From contig NZ_JARZAI010000047.1 of assembly GCF_029893355.1 (NCBI RefSeq), positions 1 to 33,544 on the forward strand: DNA of 33,544 nt, read 5' to 3'. The first letter of the stretch is position 1. The number at the start of each line of letters is the position of its first letter. The stretch comes from Kitasatospora sp. MAA4 (GTDB lineage Bacteria > Actinomycetota > Actinomycetes > Streptomycetales > Streptomycetaceae). The notes under the pieces were generated by a model that saw only the letters and a list, made by a program, of their open reading frames with translations, was not told where the DNA came from and ran no database searches. Made by a program: the position numbers and the translations under genes. Below are positions 17,197 to 24,943 of this stretch, piece by piece.

Positions 17197-18036
17197 ATGC
17201 ACGCCATGCCGTTGCTGCTGCTCGATCTCGACAACACCCTGATCCCCCGCGATGCCGCCTTCCAGGCCTGGGCCCAGGGGTTCCTGAGCGAATACGGACT
17301 CCCGCCGGCCGACCTCGGCTGGCTGACGACGCTCGACGGCGGCGGATACGTCCCGCGCAGCACGGTGCTGGGTGCCGCGCGGCGCAGATACGGCCTGGAC
17401 CACCCCATGGAGTTCCTCCTCGCCCACTACCGACGTGGGATCAACTCCCACATCAGCTGCCCGAGTTCCCACATCGAGGCACTGCGCACCGCGCGCACCG
17501 CCGGCTGGACCCTGGCCATCGTCAGCAACGGGGGTACCGACCCGCAGCTGGAGAAGATCCGGCGCACCGGGCTGGGCGCGCTGGTCGACGCGTGGGTGGT
17601 ATCCGAGGAGGCCGGCTGCGCCAAGCCGGATCCGTTGATCTTCGAGATCGCCGCCCGGCGGTGCGGGATCGCCCTGTCGGCCGACTGGACGGCGCAGACC
17701 TGGGTGGTCGGCGACCACGCTCCCGCGGACATCGCCGGCGCCGAGGCGACCGGGCTGCGGAGCGTCTGGCTGCACCACGGCCGCCCCTGGGCCGAGCTGG
17801 GCTACCGGCCGACCCTGAGCGCGGGCAACCTCCCGGAGGCGGTGGCGATGGTTCTGGCCGCGAGCGGGGACGAGGGCCGTCCGGCGGTGCACGCGCGGCG
17901 GCGTGTCGACACCGCACCGGAGCAGGAGCGCGAGGCGGTCCGGCCGTCGGGCGGGTGGACCTGCGCGGAGGCGTCCGACGTGGAGAGCTCCGACGCGGGA
18001 CGCTCGGCCGAAAAGAGCGTCGTCCCGGTGGGCTGA
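17197..18036 (+). CDS. HAD-superfamily hydrolase
   Basis: A 279-residue HAD phosphatase-like protein. Motif I LLLLDLDNTL gives the nucleophile Asp and acid/base Asp. Motif II is IVSNGG, motif III the Lys in CAKPDPLIF, and motif IV VVGDHAPADI. The segment between motifs I and II is a helical cap, as in type I HADs acting on small phosphometabolites. The last ~45 residues are charged low-complexity sequence beyond the fold. The start may be Met at 17206 (MPLLLLDLDN) instead of 17197; neither has a clear ribosome binding site. The gene precedes adpA on the same strand but is separated by nearly 500 bases. Confidence 0.88.
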   Translation: MHAMPLLLLDLDNTLIPRDAAFQAWAQGFLSEYGLPPADLGWLTTLDGGGYVPRSTVLGAARRRYGLDHPMEFLLAHYRRGINSHISCPSSHIEALRTARTAGWTLAIVSNGGTDPQLEKIRRTGLGALVDAWVVSEEAGCAKPDPLIFEIAARRCGIALSADWTAQTWVVGDHAPADIAGAEATGLRSVWLHHGRPWAELGYRPTLSAGNLPEAVAMVLAASGDEGRPAVHARRRVDTAPEQEREAVRPSGGWTCAEASDVESSDAGRSAEKSVVPVG

Positions 18037-18530
18037 CCGGATCCGGTCCGACATCCCGTCAGCCACGGCCGAACCGATGCCGGATCACCCGTTCGCGAGC
18101 CCACCGCCGCCGCGCACTGCGCGCCCTGAAGCATCGTCATCACCCACCTTCTCCCCACCGAGGGCGCTAAAGTCGGAGCGGCGAGGCGTGCGCGAACACC
18201 GTGCGCCCCTTCTCCGCAACACCGATTTTCAGTCAATTTCAGGTCGATCAGCAGCGATTGGGCATTCCCGCAGTCCAGAACGTCGGACGAGGGCAACCGT
18301 CCTCGGCACCCGAGCAACTGCGGTACGGCAACCAGCCACCGATCCGGTTGCCCCCTTCCCAGGGGGGTCGACGGGTGCCACGCTTCGTGATCGAATGCAT
18401 CACGCCAAATTGCCATGTCGACATAGCGTCGGATGGTGAACTTGTCACAACGGCAACGTCCACCCAGTAGATTCGATCTTGTGAGCAGTGCCGCATCACC
18501 ACACCACACCACCGAGGGGGCTTGGGCGCC
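18037..18530 (+). promoter_or_regulatory. adpA upstream regulatory region
   Basis: A long leader with an A/T-rich middle (18220-18250). A TAGAGT-like -10, TAGATT (18468-18473), ends 7 bases before a GTG at 18481, so a leaderless transcript is possible. That GTG opens a 17-codon frame ending in TGA at 18532-18534. Structured elements: GGCAACC/GGTTGCC (18327-18333 / 18346-18352), CCCCCT-TCCC-AGGGGG (18351-18366) and CGTGAT-N7-ATCACG (18386-18404). In other streptomycetes the adpA promoter is bound by AdpA itself and by gamma-butyrolactone receptors. The inverted repeats are candidates for such sites, but none matches a consensus I can confirm. Confidence 0.5.
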
Positions 18531-20627
18531 TTGAACAGGGTGAGCAGGAGCGAGACAGGTCCTGACGGCGGCCACTCCCCGGCCGGTCGCACGGGCCATG
18601 TCCCGAGAAGTACTGCCCCGCTCGCTCCGCAGGCGCTTCCCGTCCGGCCCCAGCTCGCGGCCGCCACCGGGTACGGAACGGGACCGGGCGTCGGACCTGC
18701 GTCCGGCGGCACCGGGCGGACGCTCCATCAGGAGTCCCCGGCCCCGGGCCAGCAGGGGCAGGCGACCGGGGCGAGCGGATCCGGCGGAGGCGTCGGAACC
18801 CTCACGGGCACGGGCGCCGCCACCGGCACCGCCACGCTGACCGGCAACGCTCCCCGCAAGCTCTCCGGACGCCGCCGTCGGGAGACCGTCGCGGTGCTGA
18901 TCTTCAGCGGAGCGCCCATCTTCGAGAGCTCGATCCCGCTCTCGGTCTTCGGCGTGGACCGCCAGGACGCCGGCGTCCCGCGCTACCGGCTGCTGGTCTG
19001 CGCCGGCGAGGACGGCCCGCTCACCACCACCGGCGGCATGACCCTCACCGCACCGTTCGGCCTGGAGGCGCTCGCCCGGGCCGGCACCATCGTCGTCCCG
19101 GCCTGGCGGTCGATCTCGCAGCCGCCGCCGGTCGAGGCGATCGCCGCGCTGCGCAAGGCGCACCACGAGGGTGCGCGGATCATCGGCCTCTGCACCGGCG
19201 CGTTCGTGCTGGCGGCGGCCGGCCTGCTGGACGGACGGCCCGCCACCACCCACTGGATGTACGCACCCACGCTCGCCAAGCGGTACCCGCGGGTGCACGT
19301 CGACCCGCGCGAACTCTTCGTCGACGACGGCGACGTCCTCACCTCGGCGGGCACGGCGGCGGGCATCGACCTCTGCCTGCACGTGGTGCGCAGCGACCAC
19401 GGCGCCGAGGCCGCCAACGCCCTCGCCCGCCGACTGGTGGTGCCCAACCGCCGCAGCGGCGGAGGACAGGCCCAGTACATCGATCAGTCTTTACCAGAAG
19501 AGATCGGGAACGACCCGCTGGCCGAGGTCGTCACCTGGGCGCTGGAGAACCTGAACCAGCAGTTCGACGTGGAGGTGCTGGCCGCCCGCGCCTACATGAG
19601 CCGGCGCACCTTCGACCGGCGGTTCCGCACGCTCACCGGCAGTGCCCCGCTGCAGTGGCTGATCACCCAGCGGGTGCTTCAGGCTCAGCGGTTGCTGGAG
19701 ACCTCGGAGCTGTCCGTCGACGACGTGGCACGGCGCTGCGGCTTCCGTTCCCCGGTGGCGCTGCGCGGGCACTTCCGGCGGCAGCTGGGCGTCTCACCGG
19801 CGGCCTACCGGACGACCTACCGGGCGCGTCGCCCCGGTCCGCTCCCGGGTTCCGGGGTGCCGGCCCAGGGCGCTTCGGCGGACCGTCCGCTCGGCGCGCC
19901 CGCGGGCTCGGCCGTCCCGCCGTTCACGGGAGCGGCCGCCGGCGCGACGGGTCCGGGCGGCACGGCGGGCGGGTCGGGCGCTGCGTCCGGCGCTGCGACC
20001 TCCGGCTACCCGGCGCAGTCCGGCTCAGCCGCGCAGGGACAGGGCCAGGGACACAGCCAGGCACAGGGCCGGCCCGCCCCGGCACAGCCGGCGCTGCCCA
20101 GTCCGGCCAAGAACCGCATCCGCCCGCTCGTCCCGCCGCAGCCCGGCCCGGCCACCCGCCGGGGTCCGGCGCGGCCGGTGGAGCACGCGGTCGCGGAGGA
20201 CGGCCACTCGCAGCCGAGCGCACGGGGCAAGGGCTCGGGACACCGGGCCGACCGTCCCTCTCCCGAGTCCGCGAGCGGCCTGGGGCGGCCCGGTTCGCCC
20301 GACGGGCGCCTCGGCCCCGGTGCCGGTGTGCCGCCCCGGCAGCCCCTGGGCCGGCAGCCTGCGGTGCAGCCCGCAGTGCAGCCGGGTGCCTCGGCGGCGC
20401 CGCGGCAGTCCGATCCGGGTCAGGGACCGGGAACGGGACCGGCCCGGGCCGCGCGGCCGGCTGCCTCCGAGCAGCAGGTGGCAGCGGCAGGCGAGCAGTC
20501 GTCAGTCGACGCGGCGTCAGGCGGCCGGGTGCCGGAGGAGGACCGCTCGTCCGCTCACCCGAACGCACCGCGCGAGGCGCCCGACGGCCTCCCGCTGCCC
20601 GCATCGCGGGATCGCGCCGTAGGGTGA
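18531..20627 (+). CDS. adpA: AdpA, AraC-family master regulator, with long low-complexity tails
   Basis: The pleiotropic activator of morphological development and secondary metabolism. The core (about residues 107-435) matches my memory of Streptomyces AdpA closely. It starts with RKLSGRRRRETVAVLIFSG, has a DJ-1/PfpI-like dimerisation domain with GLCTGAFVLAAAGLLDGRP, and ends in a double-HTH AraC domain including MSRRTFDRRFRTLTGSAPLQ and GFRSPVALRGHFRRQLG. Between the domains the Leu in DQSLPEE is encoded by TTA (19491-19493), the hallmark bldA-dependent codon. Known orthologues are about 400 residues; this one is about 698, with ~105 Gly/Thr-rich residues before the core and ~260 Pro/Gly/Gln/Ala-rich residues after it. 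No start codon exists between 18540 and the core. I take TTG 18531, ten bases after GAGGGGG; GTG 18540 is an alternative. ornA follows after five bases. Confidence 0.93.
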   Translation: MNRVSRSETGPDGGHSPAGRTGHVPRSTAPLAPQALPVRPQLAAATGYGTGPGVGPASGGTGRTLHQESPAPGQQGQATGASGSGGGVGTLTGTGAATGTATLTGNAPRKLSGRRRRETVAVLIFSGAPIFESSIPLSVFGVDRQDAGVPRYRLLVCAGEDGPLTTTGGMTLTAPFGLEALARAGTIVVPAWRSISQPPPVEAIAALRKAHHEGARIIGLCTGAFVLAAAGLLDGRPATTHWMYAPTLAKRYPRVHVDPRELFVDDGDVLTSAGTAAGIDLCLHVVRSDHGAEAANALARRLVVPNRRSGGGQAQYIDQSLPEEIGNDPLAEVVTWALENLNQQFDVEVLAARAYMSRRTFDRRFRTLTGSAPLQWLITQRVLQAQRLLETSELSVDDVARRCGFRSPVALRGHFRRQLGVSPAAYRTTYRARRPGPLPGSGVPAQGASADRPLGAPAGSAVPPFTGAAAGATGPGGTAGGSGAASGAATSGYPAQSGSAAQGQGQGHSQAQGRPAPAQPALPSPAKNRIRPLVPPQPGPATRRGPARPVEHAVAEDGHSQPSARGKGSGHRADRPSPESASGLGRPGSPDGRLGPGAGVPPRQPLGRQPAVQPAVQPGASAAPRQSDPGQGPGTGPARAARPAASEQQVAAAGEQSSVDAASGGRVPEEDRSSAHPNAPREAPDGLPLPASRDRAVG

Positions 20628-20632
20628 CCTGT

Positions 20633-21235
20633 GTGAATGACCGTTTGGTGTGGATCGACTGTGAAATGACCGGCCTGGACCTCGATCGGGATGCCCTGAT
20701 CGAGGTCGCCGCCCTGGTCACCGACTCCGAGCTCAACATCCTCGGCGAGGGTGTGGACATCGTGATCCGCCCGCCGGACGAGGCCCTGGCGACCATGCCG
20801 GAGGTGGTGCGCACCATGCACACCTCCTCCGGCCTGCTCACCGAGCTCGCCGATGGGGTCACGCTGGCCGAGGCCGAGAAGCTGGTGCTCGATTACATCC
20901 GGGAGTACGCCCCGGAGCCCGGCAAGACCCCGCTCTGCGGCAACTCCGTCGCCACCGACCGGGGATTCCTCTCCCGGGACATGCCGGCACTGGAGGGGCA
21001 CCTGCACTACCGGATCGTGGACGTCTCCTCGATCAAGGAGCTGGCCCGCCGCTGGTACCCGCGGGCCTACTACAACAGCCCGCAGAAGGGCGGCAGCCAC
21101 CGGGCGTTGGCGGACATCCGGGAGAGCATCGCCGAACTGCGCTACTACCGCGAGGCAGTGTTCGTCCCGGCTCCCGGGCCGGACACCGAGACCGCGCGGG
21201 CCATCGCCGCCAAGCACCAGCTCCCGTCGGCCTGA
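20633..21235 (+). CDS. ornA: Oligoribonuclease
   Basis: A 200-residue DEDDh 3'-5' exoribonuclease that degrades very short oligoribonucleotides, including linear di-nucleotides from c-di-GMP turnover. The DEDD residues are visible: LVWIDCEMTGLDLDRDALIEV (Asp and Glu), CGNSVATDRGFLSRDM (Asp), and HRALADIRESI (His and Asp). Length is normal for the family. The GTG start at 20633 lies five bases after the adpA stop with an AGGGTGA ribosome binding site, so the two are co-transcribed and probably coupled. The adpA-ornA pairing is known in streptomycetes, where loss of ornA impairs growth and aerial development. Confidence 0.97.
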   Translation: MNDRLVWIDCEMTGLDLDRDALIEVAALVTDSELNILGEGVDIVIRPPDEALATMPEVVRTMHTSSGLLTELADGVTLAEAEKLVLDYIREYAPEPGKTPLCGNSVATDRGFLSRDMPALEGHLHYRIVDVSSIKELARRWYPRAYYNSPQKGGSHRALADIRESIAELRYYREAVFVPAPGPDTETARAIAAKHQLPSA

Positions 21236-21321
21236 GCTGGGGCGTGGCCGCCGTCCCGGACGTGACGACGGCCACGCCGCCCGCGGCCGAAACCCTGGCG
21301 CGAGCACTCTGCCGGATCCTG

Positions 21322-21337
21322 TAGAGTTCTTCCTGTC
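21322..21337 (+). promoter_or_regulatory. tRNA-His promoter, -10 region
   Basis: TAGAGT (21322-21327) lies 35 bases before the tRNA and is followed by TCTTCCTGTC. The same block, TAGAGTYCTYYCTGTC, precedes tRNA-Lys in this window. The -35 is not clear. Confidence 0.5.
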
Positions 21338-21362
21338 GGAGCGGGAACGCCCCGGACAGATG

Positions 21363-21438
21363 GTGGGTATAGCTCAGTTGGTAGAGCACCTGGTTGTGGT
21401 CCAGGTGGCCGCGGGTTCGAGTCCCGTTACTCACCCCA
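21363..21438 (+). tRNA. tRNA-His (anticodon GTG)
   Basis: Full cloverleaf. The acceptor GTGGGTA pairs with TACTCAC with one G-T wobble, and the D arm is AGCTCAGTTGGTAGAGC. The anticodon stem CCTGG/CCAGG encloses TTGTGGT, giving anticodon GTG. The T arm has GGTTCGAGTCC. C at 21435 can pair with the extra G at 21362, the typical G-1:C73 of tRNA-His. CCA is encoded. Confidence 0.97.
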
Positions 21439-21441
21439 TCG

Positions 21442-21479
21442 CTTGAGGGTCTGATCTCCATGGAGATCAGACCCTCAAG
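21442..21479. terminator. Perfect 38-bp palindrome, terminator after tRNA-His
   Basis: Two 19-base arms (21442-21460 and 21461-21479) are exact complements meeting at CCATGG. A short T-rich stretch, CGTTT, follows. It lies four bases after the tRNA and is a very strong factor-independent terminator candidate. Confidence 0.88.
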
Positions 21480-21548
21480 TCGTTTCCGGCTCCGCTCACG
21501 CAAACTTCTGCGGGACCCCCCTGCCCAGCGAAGCTACTCGTAAGTAAC

Positions 21549-22004
21549 ATGTCCCTCATGACCACACCCACGATCGGCCAGCTGCTGGACTCCACCGTCC
21601 CGATGGCCCGCACCCTCAAGCTCGCCTACCTCGAGACGACCGCCGAGCGCGCCGTGCTGCAGCTCCCCGACCAGCCGGAGTACCACAACCACGTGGGCGG
21701 ACCGCACGCCGGTGCGATGTTCACCCTCGCCGAGTCGGCCAGCGGCTGCATCGTGCTGGCGGCCTTCGGCGACCAGCTCTCCCGGGCCGTGCCGCTCGCC
21801 GTCAGCGCGGAGATCGCCTACAAGAAGCTCGCGAAGGGCGTCGTCACCGCGACCGCGGTCCTCGGCCGCCCGGTGGCCGACATCGTCGCCGAGCTGGACG
21901 CGGGACAGCGCCCGGAGTTCCCGGTCACCGTGGAGATCACCCGTGAGGACGGCGCGGTCACCGGGATCATGACCGTGCTCTGGACGCTGCGCCCCAACTC
22001 CTAG
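21549..22004 (+). CDS. Hotdog-fold protein (DUF4442 / PaaI thioesterase-like)
   Basis: A 151-residue protein of the hotdog fold. The segment NHVGGPHAGAMFTLAESASG resembles the central helix region of PaaI-like thioesterases, and the following strands (AEIAYKKLAKGVVTATAVL) fit the domain. Members hydrolyse acyl-CoA thioesters, but the DUF4442 branch is poorly characterised and activity should not be assumed. The ATG at 21549 has no obvious ribosome binding site; ATG 21558 is an alternative. It is monocistronic, lying between the tRNA terminator and two further hairpins. Confidence 0.8.
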   Translation: MSLMTTPTIGQLLDSTVPMARTLKLAYLETTAERAVLQLPDQPEYHNHVGGPHAGAMFTLAESASGCIVLAAFGDQLSRAVPLAVSAEIAYKKLAKGVVTATAVLGRPVADIVAELDAGQRPEFPVTVEITREDGAVTGIMTVLWTLRPNS

Positions 22005-22012
22005 GCCCCATG

Positions 22013-22073
22013 GGCCGCTGGGGCCCCAGCGGCCTCCGGGACGGTCGATTCGGCCGAAATCCGACCGTCCCGG
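22013..22073. terminator. Tandem hairpin terminators
   Basis: A perfect 22-bp palindrome (22013-22034) is followed at once by a 12-bp stem (22036-22047 with 22062-22073) whose loop contains the palindrome TTCGGCCGAA. Together they lie nine bases after the stop of the hotdog gene. Confidence 0.8.
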
Positions 22074-22106
22074 GGTGCCGTCGAGCCCTGCGGGGAGGCG
22101 GCCGGC

Positions 22107-23129
22107 GTGACCTCGCGGGGTCCCGGCTCGTTCTCCCCTCACGTGCGAGCCAATCAGCCGTCGGAACCGCAAGCCGCCGCCCCGGGTCCGACCCCGGCCC
22201 CTTCGACAGCCGGTCGGCTGCCCCGCCCCCGGTCCCGAACTCTGGCTGCCGGCGGGGCGGTTCTGGCTCACGTCTGGGGGCTGGGACTGGGCGTGAGCAC
22301 TGCCTGCGCGGCGAGCGGGCCACCGGTCGAGTCCGTCCGGGCCGTGGACGCCACCGGCCCGGTCGGCCGACCGGCTGCCGACCGACCGGGTGAGCCGTCG
22401 CTGCTGTCCGGGTCCGGCCTGGCCGGCGACGCGGCCGGGTCCACCGGCGCGGTGGACCAGCTGCTGCGCAACCAGATCCGCGGCGGCGGCCTCCCACTGC
22501 CCGGACAGGCCACCGCCGTCCCGGACGCCTTCGCCATCGCCGCCGTCCTGCTGCCCGCCGTACCCGCGCAGGCGTCGGGGCACAGCAGCGGATCGGGGGC
22601 GTCGCGCTCGTCCTCCGGAAGCGCGGGCGGCGGGCGGGCCGGATCGGTGGCCGGTGCGGGCACGATCGGCATTCCGGCTGCCCGGGCGGGAAGCGGTCTG
22701 TCCGCGGGGGACGCCTGGAGCGCGGACGGCGACGCGAAGGGCGGGTGGGGAGCCGATCCGGGCGGACGGCCGGACGGGACCGCGGCCCGGACCGTCAGCG
22801 CGGCCGACGAGGCGTCGGCCGCCGTCCTCGCGGCCCGGACCGCCGATCTCGCGGCCTCCCGCGACAGCGGACGCGCCGCCGTCGGGGCGCCTCGCGGCGC
22901 TGCCGCCGGCGAGTTCGGCGGCCTGACCGGCGCCGGGGCCGCCGACGGTGACCAGTTCGCGGCCGCCGCGACCGGCAACGGCCGGACCGTCGCGGCCCGG
23001 TACGCCGCAGCTGCCGACCCGCTCAGCGCGACGGGCTCGGAGAACGCGGTGCTCATCCCGATCGCCGCGGGCCTGCTGCTGACCGGCGCCGCGATGTACA
23101 AGCACCGCGGCCTGCCGCGGGGGCACTGA
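22107..23129 (+). CDS. Low-complexity secreted, C-terminally membrane-anchored protein
   Basis: A 340-residue protein I do not recognise. An N-terminal segment RSRTLAAGGAVLAHVWGLGL, followed by GVSTACAASG, looks like a signal peptide with cleavage near ACA-A or a lipid-like Cys. The body is Gly/Ser/Ala-rich and probably disordered. The C terminus has a hydrophobic helix (VLIPIAAGLLLTGAAMY) and a positively charged tail KHRGLPRGH, so it probably sits in the membrane with the body outside. There is no LPXTG sorting motif. The GTG at 22107 has GGGGAGG (22092-22098), eight bases upstream. It is convergent with the next gene. Confidence 0.75.
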   Translation: MTSRGPGSFSPHVRANQPSEPQAAAPGPTPAPSTAGRLPRPRSRTLAAGGAVLAHVWGLGLGVSTACAASGPPVESVRAVDATGPVGRPAADRPGEPSLLSGSGLAGDAAGSTGAVDQLLRNQIRGGGLPLPGQATAVPDAFAIAAVLLPAVPAQASGHSSGSGASRSSSGSAGGGRAGSVAGAGTIGIPAARAGSGLSAGDAWSADGDAKGGWGADPGGRPDGTAARTVSAADEASAAVLAARTADLAASRDSGRAAVGAPRGAAAGEFGGLTGAGAADGDQFAAAATGNGRTVAARYAAAADPLSATGSENAVLIPIAAGLLLTGAAMYKHRGLPRGH

Positions 23130-23148
23130 CACCCCCGCCGGGCACCGC

Positions 23149-24042
23149 CTAGCTTCGGAAGGCGCCCGGCGGCGGGGTCGGTGAGGGCGCGGAAGCGGCG
23201 TCCGTGGCCACGGCGGCGCCGCCGGTGAAGTCGGCCAGCGACCTGCCGTGCTCGACCCGGCCGAGTGCGGAGTCGGAGGCGGTCCTACGGGTCAACTCAG
23301 CGATGGGCAGCGAGGTCTGACCGGCCACCAGGATCAGGTTGCCGAAGCGCTTGCCGCGCAGCACGGCCGGGTCCGCGATCAGCGCCACCTCCGGGAAGAC
23401 CGCCAGCAGGGTGGCCGCCTGGGAGCGGGCGAAGGGCAGGGCGCCGCCGTCCGTGATGTTGACGGCGTAGAGCCCGCCGGGGGCCAACGCGCGGGCCGCG
23501 AGGGCGGCGAACTCCAGGGTGGCGCAGTGCGCGGGGACGCGGGCACCGGAGAAGACGTCTGCGATGACCAGTTCGGCCGCGGCCTCGGGGGCGCGTTCCA
23601 GGACGGCGCGGGCGTCGGCGCCGCGGACCTTGATCTGCCAACCCTGCTGAAGGGGGAGTTCGGTGCGGACCCACTCGGTCAGCGCGGCATCCAACTCGGC
23701 CACCTGCTGGCGGGAGCGCGGGCGGGTGGCTGCGACGTAGCGGGCGAGCGTGAGGGCGCCGCCGCCGAGGTGGAGGGCGCGGATCGGCTTGCCCGGCGGT
23801 CCGGCGAGATCCGCGACATGGCCCAGGCGGCGCTGGTACTCGAAGCTCAGGCGGGTGGGTTCGGCCAGGTCCACATGGGACTGCGGGGCACCGTCGAGCA
23901 GCAGGGACCAGGCCTGCGGGCGGTCGCGGTCGGGGACGAGCTCCGCGAGGCCGGTGTCGGTGCGGCGCGAGCGGATGCCGCCGGCGTCGGTGCTGCCGCC
24001 CTCGGTGCTGCTGTCGGAGGTGGCGCGTCGGTCTCGTCCCAT
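23149..24042 (-). CDS. Spermidine synthase-like methyltransferase-fold protein
   Basis: A 297-residue protein of the spermine/spermidine synthase-like Rossmann group found in actinomycetes. The nucleotide-binding loop ALHLGGGALTLARY (near residue 95), the acidic end of strand 2 (QVAELDAALTEWV), VRGADARAVL and LVIADVFSGARVPAHC match the order of motifs. Whether it transfers aminopropyl or methyl groups is unknown; the aminopropyltransferase gate residues are not obvious. The N-terminal ~25 residues are Ser/Gly-rich and the C terminus Pro-rich. The ATG at 24042 has GGGAGA upstream, somewhat far. Confidence 0.8.
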   Translation of the reverse strand: MGRDRRATSDSSTEGGSTDAGGIRSRRTDTGLAELVPDRDRPQAWSLLLDGAPQSHVDLAEPTRLSFEYQRRLGHVADLAGPPGKPIRALHLGGGALTLARYVAATRPRSRQQVAELDAALTEWVRTELPLQQGWQIKVRGADARAVLERAPEAAAELVIADVFSGARVPAHCATLEFAALAARALAPGGLYAVNITDGGALPFARSQAATLLAVFPEVALIADPAVLRGKRFGNLILVAGQTSLPIAELTRRTASDSALGRVEHGRSLADFTGGAAVATDAASAPSPTPPPGAFRS

Positions 24043-24120
24043 GGGGCGAAGTATCTCCCGACCAGTGCGGAAACGCGCAGGCGGGAGGTTGCAGGAGGGA
24101 GGCCGGAGGAGGGCGCCGGC

Positions 24121-24570
24121 TCAGAACGGGCCGAGGCCGCCTGCGGTGAGCGTGCAGGCGGCCTCGCACAGGACCGAGCGCAGCAGCCAGGGGTCGGTGG
24201 CGGCGGGGGCGCCGTTGGCTCCGACCGGGGGGACCAGCCAGCGCGGGTCGGTGGGGGGCAGGAGGGCGGCGCCGGGTGTACAGGAGGTGCCGGGCAGCCG
24301 CCACCCCGCGGCCGTCCCCGCCGGGACCAGGAAGCTGACGGTGGCACCGGCGGCGCCCTGCATGGCGGAGCCGCAGGCCCGGCGGAGCCGCAGGATGTCG
24401 ACCGTCTCCAGCCCGTGCCGGAGCGCGACCGTGACGGTGTCGCAGGCCTGTTGGGCGCCCGGGACTGCGGGCGGGCGAAGGGGGACCGCCTCCTCCAGTG
24501 CACTCCCGAGGGCACCTCCCGGCGCACCCCCGGCTACCGGACTGCGGAACGGCGGCATTGCGGTGGCCAT
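24121..24570 (-). CDS. Small conserved-looking hypothetical protein
   Basis: A 149-residue protein with no function I can name. Features: a Pro/Ala-rich start; a helical segment ACDTVTVALRHGLETVDILRLRRACG; and a C-terminal part with WRLPGTSC, ALLPPTDPRWLVPP and DPWLLRSVLCEAA. I recall similar small proteins near HTH regulators in streptomycetes, and an HTH-TPR type gene is divergent here, 373 bases away. The ATG at 24570 follows AGGAGGG, a strong start signal. Confidence 0.7.
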   Translation of the reverse strand: MATAMPPFRSPVAGGAPGGALGSALEEAVPLRPPAVPGAQQACDTVTVALRHGLETVDILRLRRACGSAMQGAAGATVSFLVPAGTAAGWRLPGTSCTPGAALLPPTDPRWLVPPVGANGAPAATDPWLLRSVLCEAACTLTAGGLGPF

Positions 24571-24943
24571 GGTGCGAGCCCTCCTGTTTCCCTCGTGTTC
24601 CCTCTCCCGCTGCCCACTCCTCGACTCGTCCAGGCAGTCTGAGGGTGCGTCAGTGAGACAAATGAACTGGTGCTATGAAATTGGCCGGAGGGTCGGGCGG
24701 CGCCGAATTCTCCGTTGTCAACACAACGGGCCAGAAGCACAGATGGCCACGGGGCGTCTTACAGCAAGCCATGGCATTTCATGGCAGAAAGCCTGGGAGA
24801 TGCCCGATTTGGCGGTAAATATCCGCTATTTTCCCACGAACGCACTGTGAGCACCTCATGACAGCCGGTACTGTCGTCCCCCGAAGAAACCTGCACCACC
24901 CCCGTACCAACCCGCACCGCCCCGCACCACCTCGGAGCGCACC
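24571..24943. promoter_or_regulatory. A/T-enriched divergent promoter region
   Basis: Between the small hypothetical and the regulator gene. The section 24650-24850 is distinctly A/T-richer than all neighbours. It contains the inverted repeat CCGTTGT-CAAC-ACAACGG (24712-24729) and a GCCATGGC palindrome with a nearby second ATGGC (24767-24786). I see no coding sequence. It probably carries two divergent promoters and operator sites. Confidence 0.5.

Noticed and set aside
17802..19400. A 532-codon minus-strand frame across the adpA upstream region
   Set aside because: It lies antisense to the AdpA core and shows no domain. It would also cover the adpA promoter region.
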